The notes beneath the pieces were generated by a model. That model ran no database searches and was not told the origin of the DNA. It saw only the letters and a program-made list of their open reading frames with translations. A program made the translations under genes and the position numbers. Of a stretch of 64,000 nt of DNA, positions 38,367-50,300 are shown piece by piece. The stretch is from Boletus sp. NGJ. Its lineage: Eukaryota; Basidiomycota; Agaricomycetes; Boletales; Boletaceae. Location: assembly GCA_019096195.1 (NCBI GenBank), contig JAGTXK010000026.1, positions 124,001-188,000 on the forward strand, in the 5' to 3' direction. Every line of letters begins with the position of its first letter. Position 1 is the first letter of the stretch.

Positions 38367-39676
38367 CCTCCCTGTGGTACACAGTTGTCGGCTTCGAAGA
38401 GTGGAAGAGCAGCGCGTTTCGGTTCACGCGTGGTACCCAAATACTTATACTGGTCTGTTCGCACACTGCCTCGCGTCCTTGGCGCTCATTCTCATTCGGA
38501 TCTCAACTACCCAGGTAAACAGTCTATCCGGATGCACTCTTGAGGGTCGATAATTTGAGAGCAGTCAGGTTCACGTCCTTGTGATGCACACTGGATGATA
38601 TCCTACCAAACCACTCTCTGTGAGGTAACTCAATTGTTGACCCTACCCGATATCCCATCTGGCGATCATTCAACATGTAGGGTGTGACGGCAAAGTAGGT
38701 GCACCGAAACCCGACGGATGCAGGTGTCGCAGACAAATCCGTACTGATTGGAGAGATGCGTATATATGTGTCACATTTGCAACTTGCTGCAAGTCACAGA
38801 GTATAGATCACTTGATTCTAAAGCTCTACAAAATTGACAGAGTGTTCGCCAGCAGAATGAATGAACTGTCATAACATTTCACTGTAGCGGGGCCAGATTC
38901 GCATTTGAGTAACCCTACCTGCGAGAATCTCTCTGAGAAACTACGGGGCGACTGTGATCTGTGTGGTTATTACGGCGACCTCCATCAAACCGTCCATGTG
39001 CCAGTGGCCGGTGCTCGCTACAACCCGATTGAAAGACAACCGGCAAATGGAGTCGCCGCCTCTACCGAACGACGATCAATTGGCGACCAAATATCGGCGC
39101 AAGTCCATTCCCTGCGGCGAAAGAATGGAGGAAGCTAAAAAGCCATTGCAACAGAGTTACTACCGCGATGTACGACTAAAATTTGGTACACCAAGTCATA
39201 CTCATCGCCGGGTCACTTTAGTGAATCGATTCCTCGTGGCTTCACAAGAAATGATGCATGATGAATCGAATCGCGGCTAATCACTGCGCTTCAACATCGC
39301 CTCCATTCATTTCAAGCTGAGCTCGTGCCCGTCTTCTCCACTCTATCATCGGCCGTTGCCCTGGTATCACTGGTACAGCCCATGGTGCATTTACCAACCC
39401 AATCTTTGAATCGGCGTGGCACTGCGACGGACGGTGAGCGGATTTTTGGTCACTGCCTGATCCGGGGACGTTACTCACCGTTTGCTCCTGGTCGTTCACA
39501 CAGCTATGCGTGCTCGGCGGTTCAATCATCGCAAATCTGATCCGCTGACTCTCCCGTAACGTATAAAGGGTGGGGTTCAAGCAGCCTGATGCATACAATC
39601 CAAGTTCTTTCTCCTAGACGGCGACGTGCACTCATCATACCTCTCAACCTACCCTTGTACACCTCCATCACTACTC
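38367..39676. promoter_or_regulatory. Divergent intergenic region between WD40 copy 2 and synthetase
   Basis: This is 1.3 kb with no supported gene between two start codons pointing apart. Part of it (38983-39018) is also upstream of the truncated synthetase copy. Short frames at 38905-39280 look spurious. Confidence 0.5.
39562..39568 (+). promoter_or_regulatory. TATA box of the synthetase gene
   Basis: TATAAAG sits 109 bp upstream of the synthetase ATG, after a CG-containing stretch and before a purine-rich GGGTGGGG run. The spacing suits a 5' untranslated region of about 80 bases. Inference from motif and position only. Confidence 0.5.
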
Positions 39677-42600
39677 ATGGCCCCCGTCGCTGTTTCTTCG
39701 TCTGTCGCCCCTGTCGATGCCACTCTCTCGAGCTCAATCGCCCGAGAGACCCTTCTTGATGTTCTCTCTCGCGCTGTCCACCAATACCCTCACCATCAAC
39801 TCGGCTTCGTCTCCTCCTCAGCCCATGACTCTTCCATTCAAACAAAGACTTTCTACGAGTTCAGTCAACATGCCCTCTCCCTGGCAAAGGCTATTCGTGC
39901 CTGGGGAAAGCCCGCTGGATCAGTCGTCGTCGTCTACCTCACCGAGCACGAGGACAACATGGCGGCCGTTTGGGGCTGTCTCCTCGCTGGCTACGTGCCT
40001 TGCTTGCAGCCCGCCTTGAGTGCTCAGCAGGCCCACAAGGAGGGTCACGTCGCTCACATCAAGAACCTTTTCTCTTCGGCAACCTGGTTGACAAACGAGA
40101 GCGGCGCTGACCAAGTACAGTCCATCCCTGGCCTCGACATCCACTTGCTCTCCGAGCTGAAAGCTTCAGCCGAGACATTGGGCGCGGAGTTTGCTGTCCA
40201 CGCCCCCAAGCCTGACGATGAAGCCATCCTTTTCTTGACTTCCGGGTCGACTGGTTTCTCCAAGGCTGTCGTGCACACGCACCGCACTATCATCGCTGCG
40301 TGCTATGCCAAGGGCCGAAGCTACGGCCTTAGTTCAGAGTCGAAGATCATGAACTGTGAGTTTTATGATTGCCTGCCAGAGGGTGTGCTAACGTGGAATC
40401 AGGGGTCGGATTTGACCACGTCGCTGGATCGCTCGAAATGCATTTCACCCCGCTCATATATGGTGCTTCGCAGCTGCACGTTCACGCGTCTGCCATTCTC
40501 TCTGATCCCTTGCGATACCTCCGCTTGATCGAGGAAAAGGTTTGTGATGAATGGTGCTCCGAGTTTGATGTGTCTAACTGTTGTTTAACTCAGTCAATCG
40601 AGGTCGCGTTTGCACCCAACTTCTTGCTCGCTAAAATCACACGCGACCTCGAGAAGCGCACCGACCTCTTCGGGAAATTCAACCTTACTTCTCTCAGGCG
40701 CATTAACAGTGGTGGTGAAGCAGTTGTCAGCAGCACCGCCGTCGCTTTCAGCAGAACCCTGAAGAACCTCGCGAAGAATGGCAATGCCTCGTTCGTCATC
40801 TCCGCTGGATTCGGTATGACAGAGACCTGGTAAGTTAGGAGCGTGCATCATGGCGTTTGCAATCTAAATGGAACTTTATCAGCGCTGGATGCATCTATGA
40901 CCCCATCGACGTCTTGGCCACACCTCCCGCATACGAGTTCTTGGAGCTCGGCACGCCCATTCCCGGGTGCGAGGCGCGGATCGTGAATCCCGAGGACGGT
41001 GTTACTCCCCGACCTGACGGTCAGAGCGGAGAACTCCAAGTCCGCGGTCCAATGATATTTGTTCGGTACTACAACAACCCCGAAGCGACGTCTTCCAGCT
41101 TTGTCCAGGGTGGTTGGTACCGCACTGGTGATGTCGGCATCATCGAAAGCGGCAAGATGAGACTGAGTGGGCGTATCAAGGACACTGTCATTGTGCACGG
41201 TGTCTCGTACGGTATTCCGGAACTGGAGACACATCTGCAGACGGTCGAGGGTGTCACTCACTCGTTCCTCGCTGCTGCACCCTATCGTGCGCCCGGCCAA
41301 GAAACCGAGGGTTTCGTCGTTTTCTACTCGCCGACGTTCGATCTCAACGGCGAGGATGCTCCCGGCAAGCTGTTCGCCACGCACCGTGCTCTCCGCGACG
41401 TCTCTGTGAAGATGATCACTCTTCCCCCTCAACTCATCATCCCCATCCCTGGCGATCAAATGGAGAAGACCACCCTTGGAAAGCTCTCTAGGGCTCGTCT
41501 CGTGAACCAATTCAAGCAGGGGGGACTTGCCAAGCACATCGTCCGCGCCGAGGAGTTGTTGAGCATTGCTCGCGGTGCCAGCTTCGTTACCCCATCCACT
41601 GCGACTGAGAAGACCTTGGCTCGCATCTACGCCGACATCTTCAACCTCAACGTAAGCGACATGTCTGCTGGCGACAACTTCTTCGAACTCGGCGGTACCT
41701 CGATTGACGTTATCAGACTCAAGCGCGAGGGAGAGACTGCGTTTGAGTTGCCAGAGATCCCCACTATCCAGATCTTGAAGCACCCCATCCTCTCCAGCTT
41801 GGCACAATATGTTGACTCTTTGGTTTCCAAGGACGCGAGCACCGAGGAGTACGATCCCATCGTTCCCCTCAACCTCACCGGCAACAAGACCCCCATCTTC
41901 ATGGTTCACCCCGGTGTCGGTGAAGTTCTGATCTTTGTCAACCTCGCCAAGTACTTCCAGAACGAGCGGCCCTTTTACGCATTCCGTGCGCGGGGTTTCG
42001 AACCCGGGCACCCGTTCTTTGGTTCCATGGACGAGATGGTTTCTTCTTACGCAGCAGCTGTGAAGCGGACGCAGCCTCACGGTCCTTATGCCATTGCCGG
42101 TTACTCGTATGGTGGTGTCGTCGCCTTCGAAGTTGCGAAGCGACTCGAAGCCATGGGCGATGAAGTGAAGTTCACCGGTCTTATCAACATTCCTCCCAAC
42201 ATTGCGGACCGGATGCACGAGATCGACTGGACGGGGGGTATGCTCAACCTCTCGTACTTCCTTAGTCTCGTGAGCAAGCAAGATGCCAACGACCTCGCAC
42301 CGACATTGAGGCCCCTCACGCGCAAGGAGCAGCTCGACGTCGTCTGGAAGTTGTCTCCTCCCGAGCGTCTCCTCGAGCTCCAGCTCACGCCCGAGAAGCT
42401 CGACCACTGGGTTGACATCGCCGGCTCGTTGATCGAGTGTGGTAAGACATACGACCCGAGTAGCTCAGTTTGTGAGTCGATCGTCTTTTGCTCTTTTTCC
42501 GATCCGTACTAAGATGCATTGATTCCAGCGTCGGTCGATGTGTTCTATGCCAACCCGCTCCGTGGTAGTAAGGAGGACTGGTTGAACAAGCAGCTGAAGC

Positions 42601-42734
42601 CTTGGACAGGTTACAGTCGTGGCGAGCCCGCGTACACGGATGTTCCCGGGCAGCACTACACGCTCATGGACTTTGACCACGTTCCTGGCTTCCAGAAAAT
42701 CTTCCGGAACCGTCTCGAGGCGCGGGGGCTCTAG
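39677..42734 (+). CDS. atrA: Atromentin-synthetase-type A-T-TE synthetase (terphenylquinone synthetase)
   Basis: Five exons (39677-40355, 40403-40539, 40594-40829, 40883-42471, 42529-42734) join in frame to 948 codons, the usual size for fungal quinone synthetases such as AtrA, InvA, GreA and NPS3. The adenylation domain shows LTSGSTG (about residue 187), GFGMTET (344), YRTGDVG (429) and TTLGKLSR with the catalytic Lys (547). The carrier domain has FFELGGTS with the phosphopantetheine Ser near 624. The thioesterase has GYSYGG with its nucleophile Ser near 759 and a His-rich last exon. Such enzymes activate 4-hydroxyphenylpyruvate and couple two molecules into atromentin, the precursor of bolete pigments and involutin; polyporic acid from phenylpyruvate is the alternative product. 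The usual aminotransferase and dehydrogenase partners are not in this window. All introns are 47-57 bp GT-AG. The start MAPVAVSS follows an out-of-context upstream ATG. Confidence 0.9.
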
Positions 42735-42741
42735 AAATCTG

Positions 42742-43850
42742 TCTGCAATCCATCGTGAGGGTATTCTAAGGGCTTCTGCTATTCACTATTTGTTATTCGT
42801 CTTGCACACACATCACAGCATTCTCTATCATTCCACCTTACTATGTAACGTGGCAGAAGGATACACAACACACACACACGTATATATGGTTTGCGAATAG
42901 ACATGGCTCACTTTTTTTTTTTACTACTAGACACGTCACGCATGTTGTACCCTAGTGCATCGCAATCTACTATCATCAGAATGAGGCCACGAAGGATTGA
43001 AATCATGAACGGCGGATGGTCGGCATCGGATGTCATGCATTTGTCGAGTTTCGTAACGTATATGTATATGATCAAAGGTCGTCGCCATTATGGTCCGATG
43101 ACTTGAATGATGTACCGGTCCGACCACATGAGCAAAAATACTCGATAATTGCGCCATCGTTTGAGAGTACGGGGTTACGTGTCTATGATGAGGCCTATGA
43201 ATGGTCTCGGAACAAGTATGCTCGATAATCTACTACCAACACCAGGGTCAGCTCAGGGCTGGGACTGTCGCAGGCTTATCGTCACACTGACTGATGCTGC
43301 CATATACACGAACTGAACAACCTGCATGGTGGATGTTCCACTCGCTCGCGGTACCGTGTAGTATCTACATGTAATGCATCAATGTGTCCCGTCATGTGTA
43401 CCCGAGCGACAACACAACAACCACATGGGATATCTAATCGATAACTTGAGGGTCCCGTAGCCTGATTCTTCCTGATGCTGATCTATTGTGAGCCTAACAA
43501 TGTAGGTGAGAGGAGAGTAACGCGCACCGTTAGATGGACCCCCGCGGGCGAGGGTCGAGATGGAGTGGTGGCTTGTTGCGTCTGATGGGAGGTGAGCTGA
43601 CGTGACGAGGTCCATCATCACCTGAAAGAGACGCACCGAGTCAGCTTCCCTTGCATCCGTAGTGCCTTGTCCACCACGAGAAGCGCCTTCGTTCGGCTGC
43701 TTCGGAACAGTAGTCTTGCTGCGTGATTTATCCTGTAACGCTGTGTGAGGAGCCCTGCATCCAAACTCGAGGCACAACAAACCTTTTGTCTTCTGATCGA
43801 TCTTGCAGCTACTCGCTAGAATGATATTAGAGACACTGCATCCAATCATG
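42742..43850. other. Inter-unit spacer, no supported gene
   Basis: The downstream flank of the synthetase merges into unit 3. It carries a CA/TG microsatellite-like stretch near 42860, a T tract at 42913 and sequence repeated at 35684-35960. The minus frame at 43379-43849 corresponds to the uncertain last exon of WD40 copy 3. Confidence 0.5.
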
Positions 43851-45850
43851 TATCAAGGAAGAGCACCCACTGGGGTAAGTTGACCTGCAGCCATCCACGA
43901 AGGTCCCTCGTGCCTGTCATCCACTCTTGGTGGGGAGTGGGAAGGAGATCGACAATCGACAGGCTCGCGAGACTTTCCGGAAAGTCGATCAAGCTTGTGT
44001 GGGTCCTTGTTATTCTTCCCGAACCTTGTCTGGAGCCATTTCTTGACGGTGCCTTCCTCACGACGTGCCTCTGAAGTAGAGGATGCTTGTAGGGCATCCA
44101 ACTGTGATATCACAGGGGATGGACCCAGTGGTGGTACCTCGTCTTCATGAGGATCGGAAGGAGAGCCTGGCGATGGAGCCTCCGGCAGCGTCAACACGGA
44201 AGCAAGCGAAGGATCACCAACCTCGCCATAGTTGAACTCGTCAACAGGCGTGCCTGACCGCACCTCGGCCTATGCCATGGTGAGCACTTCGTCTCGAGTG
44301 GAGAATGAACGAACTGATACCTCGAGGAGATCATTGCCGTCTTCATTGTGTCCTGGCTCAGAGTCGAGTGGACTGAATTCTTCCTGTTGTTGTGCACAAT
44401 GGAGTCAGCATCACAGGCTCTTTTGGTGGCGGAATGACAATATTTTACCGCGGTGTTAGGTGCTTTAGTGTAGGGGCCGCCCGATGTCGAAGGCCGTTGG
44501 TCTTGTTGTACTTTAGTAGGTGTAGATATCTAAATGTCAACGTAGGGGGCTTATGCAAAATGCCGGGACTATAAAGGCACAAATACTTACACGGAATGGA
44601 CCGTACGAGTCTGCAAGCACACTGCTGAGGTGACGAATGACAATTTTCCCGTTGCTTTGTCCAGTCGCGAGATAGCTACTGTCCCGAGAGATGGCGATTG
44701 ATTGTATCCGTTCACTGTCCTCGATGACAGGGCCAGTCAGAGAATGTGTCGATGTGTCCACGAACGAGATCGAACGGTCCCCGAAGGCGGCGATGAATTT
44801 GCCATTGGGGGCGACAGCGAGAGAGGGGACACCATAGCTATCACTGGGAATTTGCGATTCGGCGAGCTGGAACCCAGTCAACACGTCAAAAGACTTGATT
44901 TTGTCGTCGTTGGACGTGGCAAAGATTCGTTGACCATCGCTTGACCATGCAAGCGGAGTGGCTGGAGCGAATGTGGGTGTGGTACTGCCATCGATGATGA
45001 TGAGCTCGTCGCCATTGTGACTGTCGAAAACGCGGATTGAACCACCCCAACAGGCAGTGGCGATTTGCTCGCCATTCGGGGAGAACTTGAGTCCAGTGAC
45101 AGCATTGTGATGCTTGAGTTGTTTAACGAGTCGCTCTCCAGTTTCAATGCTCAAAATATTGCTCGCACCGGAGTTAGTCCCAGTGGCAAACCGGGTCAGA
45201 TCTGGGGAAACGTCCACTGCCAACACCGGGTTTCTGCTCTCCACGTCGGTGACCTTTGCACGTATCTCTCCGTCCCACACGTCTACTCCCCCCATAGTCG
45301 CACACGCTATCCACTTGCCATCCCTCGACACAGAAATGGCATTCACTCTCATTCCCGTTTGTTTTGTGACCTCTTGACCGTCTGAAACTCGCCATCGTCG
45401 AATGCCATCTTCACTCCCGCCTAAAAGATGCTCTTCGTCAGGGTGGAATGCAACTGCGTATACTTCGTCAGAGCGACCGGTGTCAAGTACTGTTGTTTGG
45501 TCTTACTAAACGGTTAGCATTGCTCAATCACATCTTGGAGCTGCTACCCACTGGTGTTCGTCGACGACATCCTCACCAATGGTACACAGTTGTCGGCTTC
45601 GAAGAGTGGAAGAACAACGTGTTTCGGTCTACTCGTGGTACGCAAATATACTCCGTAAACATATTCCTTATTCTCAAAGTCTGTTTGAATTCGCACACTC
45701 GTGTCTTTGGCGCTGGCAGAAAATATGGCACTTAGAATTCATTCTGCATCCTGCAAGGTGGTTACCTCTTGAGATATCCATTGAAAAGTTCAAGCCGCTC
45801 CATACACCCGTTTCCGTTGTCTTTTGCAAACCCAGCCCAATGTCACCCCT
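42800..45850. repeat. Segmental duplication unit 3 (WD40 only)
   Basis: It aligns with units 1 and 2 from the spacer through the WD40 gene and its upstream region, with more substitutions and small indels than between units 1 and 2. Similarity ends near 45840, just before where the synthetase would begin, so this unit lacks a synthetase. Confidence 0.8.
43853..45570 (-). CDS. WD40 repeat protein, copy 3
   Basis: The start at 45570 (MSSTNT) is followed by a short intron with a GTGGGT donor and then TTVLDTGRSDEV. About seven blades run uninterrupted to about 44600, with motifs VDVSPDLTRFATG, LKFSPNGEQIATA and IAISRDSSYLATG. The propeller exon ends GPFR with GTAAGT. Downstream exons give the same Pro/Ser/Asp-rich tail (PSPGSPSDPHEDEVPP). 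Protein differences from copies 1 and 2 are scattered, and the blade frame is intact, suggesting it has stayed coding longer than the decayed copy at 58260-61185. The C-terminal exon beyond 43853 is uncertain, as in the other copies. Confidence 0.72.
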
Positions 45851-46414
45851 CCCGCGTCGCGCTTTCTCCTCGGCCTGAAATATAACAAGTCAGTCGCTTT
45901 CTTCTGCCACGCGGTTGTCAATGTCACGGAGTTCGTCTCGCATTCCACCTCGGTAAACGAGGAATGTAAGATCGACAGACATACTTATCCGGATACACAA
46001 ATAAATCTCTGAACCCACGTTTCAAAAAGTCTCTCCCACACCCGCGAGGGTGTCACAAGGTAATTATACAAACAGTAATCTCCTTGTCCTCGGAGGCTGT
46101 CGAGCAGCCGCCATCCGGTGGAAAGACTTCCCCTTGGTCGCTTTCGCGATGCGACGCTCAGTTGTGACGCGCCTCATCGCCACTTACCCCCAAGTGTTGG
46201 CTGGCAATACATCTTGCTGTGTGCCTCCTGAGCCTGAGTATTCGTGGCTTTGTCTCAGCTCCCCTCGTAGCAGGGGTTCTCATCCCCCCGGGCTTCTGCT
46301 GTTGCTGCTGCTCGCATCTCTGCTGGTAGTCTGGACGCATAGTACACGCACAACCGTGGCTACTAGTTGGTGTAAAGGGGTTGATCTCTGCTGAAGAAGC
46401 TTCTGACCTCATGT
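45571..46414. other. Region upstream of WD40 copy 3, no supported gene
   Basis: The first 270 bp match the upstream region of WD40 copy 1. The rest contains a plus frame (46050-46394) without recognisable domains that is probably decayed sequence before the MET8-like gene. Confidence 0.35.
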
Positions 46415-47248
46415 ATGGAAGTGCGATCACCGCCTTACCCAGAACATCTTACAATGGCCTGGCAACTCAAGTCTAAACACGTTCTCATCGTCGGCGGTGG
46501 AGATGTTGCCTCGAGTCACATTGAATCTGTGCTCGCTGCGGACGCGCGGGTCACCATCATCTGTCCCTGCACCGGCTTGCATTCCCTCATGAAAAAGTTC
46601 ATCGACGGTCCCCATCAGATAACATACCACGACCGCGTTTTCGGTGGCGCTGACGACCTCGCCGGTGTCGACATGGTGCTTACCGCTATTGACGACGTTG
46701 TGCAGTCACGCGTTATCTGTTCTCTATGCAGGGAGCACAAAATCTCGGTCAACGTCGCTGACATTCCAAGAGTCCTGCGATTTCTACTTTGGTTCTCAGA
46801 TTCGCAATGGACCAATACAGATAATGATATTGAATGGGCAGAGCCCGAAGCTCATCAAACAGAGGATCGAGCACATTCTTCCGGAACAAGCTGGGAAAGC
46901 AATCGAGAAGGTGAGAGAATTACGGGTGAAGCTCAGAGAAAGGGCTCCCGGTGTCGAAGGTCCAGCTGTGAGCAAATGTCGAATGAAGTGGATGGTGGAC
47001 CTCTGCACCTCTTAAAATGGAATCTGGTAATGCTAAACGAGGAGATGATGAAGAGGTTGCTAGTTGACGGTTGGGATAATCATGCGATACCACGTCCGAA
47101 GCTGTTGGTGGGATCTCCAAACGCGGCGAGCGTACCACTGGTACTACATTTTCGCTCAGTACGTTTGTTCCATCACTGGCGTTTGCCACAGGCACTGCTG
47201 CGACACCCTACACAGTTGTACTACGTACGCTACATGGATAATAATTAG
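46415..47248 (+). pseudogene. MET8: Broken siroheme synthase (MET8-like)
   Basis: The frame reads AWQLKSKHVLIVGGGDVASS, the NAD-binding GxGxxA-type start of Met8p, then MVLTAIDD and VNVADIP. After a one-base shift near 46765 the expected SCDFYFGSQIRNGPIQIM and KQRIEHILPEQAGKAIEKVRELRVKL follow in another frame, and after a second shift WNLVMLNEEMMKRLL appears. Met8p is the bifunctional dehydrogenase and ferrochelatase that makes siroheme for sulfite reductase. The family's usual residues after NGQSPKL are also missing several positions. No introns explain the shifts. Either a decayed extra copy of an essential gene or a gene with assembly errors; the short deletions favour decay. Confidence 0.82.
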
Positions 47249-47395
47249 AAACAGCGGTCGATTACCTCGAGCGTGGCCTTGTCTACCTCAAACAAACTGT
47301 GACTGTTTTGCTTGTTGTTTTCCGACCACTCAGAAGCGCTTGCACGTTACAATTCCAGAGAAAATGTATGATATTACAAAAATAACCTCAACCTA

Positions 47396-50300
47396 GGCTC
47401 GCCGAGCAGATTTTCCTTTTACATTCGGAACATCCCTCCCATGTTCCCATACCATATGTTCAGGGGTCGCTGTACTGCCGAACTTCACCTGCGCATTCAG
47501 GTATTCCGTGAAAGGTCGTTCTGTTTCGGGTATCTGCTGCAGGTGAACGAGGTTTTGGAGAGCTTGCATGAGCGCCGGGTGGTTGGTCAAAAATGGGTAG
47601 GTAGTGGTGTCGACACCAGCAGCGTAGACGCGTAGACACCGGTCATCGACGTCCCGCTCAGGGAAGGTGACGGAGAACGATGGCGGTTGACCAAGGTCGG
47701 CCAAGATGGCAATGTAAGGAAGGGAATCAGAGTCTTGTTTTCCGCCTTTGCTGCTCAGATATTGACTTCTGCGGGTAATGGTGTGCAAAGCATCCTTGGA
47801 ACTCTTCGAGTCCCGAGCCTTGTCGGAAACGAGGATCTGCGACATTCGCGACGCCGCTGACGCATTTTCGGGTCCGCCCTTGAAATAGATGGGTATCATC
47901 TTGTCGATGAGAGGTTGTTGGTGACAACACTGCACCGCACTGGTCCTCTGCCAGTGGCGTAGAGTCCACTCCTCCAAGCTACATGGTGTGGATCATCAAC
48001 TCCGCTGTCACGTTATGAAGAAAGAAGTCGGAAAACGAACTCTAGTATGTTCTCTTCCTTCGACCCAGCGATGTTCGCTTCCATGCAAACCCAATGGGAG
48101 AAATTCAGATACGCATGCTCGAATGTTTTGCGTGCTAACGATGCTTGAGTGTCATCCTCGTCCCACATCTGGGGTCCGAAGACGAATTCAAGCCAATCCA
48201 CAACAGGGATCATTTGACAGTCGGCGAGATGGCCTTCCCATGTCGTTGGCATCGCGGTGGCCACATTCTTCGGGTGTGTGCGGATGAAGAAGTCTTTGGC
48301 CAGAAGCCACAGCAATCGGCTAGCCAGCTCGCCACGTTGACCCATGTCAATCATGCCAGAGTTGACTGTCTTCAGTAGGGTCCCCAGAGCGTCTCCCAAC
48401 ATGGTAGGCTCTGCATGGAGATCGCTTGCGGCCACGCACGACAGGAGCGGTTCGGATGGATAACTTGTGAATCTCCAATTGCGGTCGAAGGTCGTCGCAA
48501 GACATATGCGTAGGTGGCTCGCCACACCTCTCTCCAGATACTCGACTGAATCTGGGTGTCCCAACGTGATATTCAGACCGAATCGCTGTCCCAATATGGC
48601 AAGGACGTGGTTGGTGTCACGAGGATCGAAACGTCCAGCCCCGTATAACTTCGAGGACGCTGTGCGCAGCACTTTGCGCGTTTGTCCGTGCGCGGTCTTG
48701 AGAGATATCCACCTATCCGGCGTCGAGGACGAGTTGAGGCGATAACAATTCGAAAGGGAAAGTGTCTTACAAGGGTCTCCCATATCCAAGGATGTGATCT
48801 AACCTTGAAACATCCTCCACGCCAATTTCCCCAAGACCCAATGCGCTCTGATCCCACCCTAGCTGAGTGTACGGTGGGAAAAGCTGTTCTCCATCCACAG
48901 CAACGCGAGCAGAGTTATCTGAGTCGATAGATGATTAGCAAGTTCGTGAGGACATCGCCACACTTACATTTCTGGTTTGGGGGCGAAAAGTCGGCAACTT
49001 TCGAAGTCGTCGAGGCAAATACGACCCAGACACCATAGTTCTCTGCGTATGTGTAATCGCTCACTGCTCTGCAAAAAATGTCTGCCGGGCGGTATCCATC
49101 TCGAATTGGAATGGTTGGACTAAGTGGGTGTGCTTCGTCGATTGCGATCACCAATTTGGGCTCGTAGGGAGCATCAGGGAATATGCTCGCGAGACGAGCA
49201 CCGACTTTCTCGTAGGCAGCAAAAAGAACCACAGAAAAATGGGAAGAGACAAGGGGTTGGACTTTTTGTTCTGGTTCGGACCGTGTTACTCAACCATGAG
49301 TTCTCCAACATGAGTTGAAATATTTACCAGATAAGGAGAGTGTTCCCAGCTTCTCGGTAGTTTTACCAACCTCTGTCTCTGTGGCCTTCGAATCCACAGC
49401 CGGCATGGAAGATCCCTTTGTCGGTGCGCCGCTAGATTGTGAAGGGAGGCTTTGGGCGAGACCGGCATGAACCTATAGAAGGTTGTCAAATCGCATTGGG
49501 GTATAGAACAATATATCCACACCTTTTCGTATTTTTCACTGAGTTTGTCAAAGAAATCGCTCCTAGCAGTGGACCTCGGAGGGAAGGTCATGTCGCACAT
49601 CTGGTCAACCCAACGCATGATGCCTGCCTTTGCACTACGGGTGGTATAATTTCTCGAGAAATACTCGTCGAGCGTATCAAAAAGAGCGGTGAGGAAGGCG
49701 TAACAGATTGTCTGGTACCCCTCCGCGGTAGAGGGGAAAGTGGTCAAGATACTCGCTGGGATCGGATCACGCCCAGGGAAACCCACGACATCTTTTTCCT
49801 CGCGCAAGTTCATGTAAATTACGATGACATCCTTTTTTCTTAACTGAGGATTGATTCAGTCGCCACATATGCCTGTGAAAATGAGAGTCGTTTACCTCGG
49901 TAAGCACTCTTGATTTGCCTGTTCCCGAACTTTGGACGATGGAACAAAATTTTGCATAGTACCCGGGCCCAGGAGCGACCTCGTTCTTCTTAAACAATTT
50001 CTCGTTGTGTATCAGATACTCGTAGAAACCATCAACAGCTGCGCCACGGTATTTTGCCTCGAAGGACCCTGACAAGCCTTGAGCTAGATCTATCCGAGGT
50101 CGTTAGTCCATGTGGTTCTGGTCAGATAGTAAGATGTTGAGCACTTACCAGTTTCTGTTATGGAATCTGGTTTTGGTAGTTCCGGTACCGCTGCTGGTGT
50201 TTTGAGGATAGCTTGTGGGAGTGACCATCAACTTATCGTCAACAAATGTTGGACGAGAAGCCAAGACACGTACCGAGGTTTCGAATTTCGCGGTAGGATT

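Larger units (their letters stand above)
35684..42799. repeat. Segmental duplication unit 2 (WD40 + intact synthetase)
   Basis: The left flank (35684-35960) equals 42800-43070, showing a head-to-tail tandem arrangement. The unit carries WD40 copy 2 and the complete synthetase. It retains the unoccupied Copia target GTTAT at 42795-42799. Confidence 0.85.

Noticed and set aside
40848-42407. Minus-strand frame of 519 codons opposite the synthetase
   Set aside because: It mirrors the high-GC coding frame of the synthetase exon and has no family signature; a typical antisense shadow.
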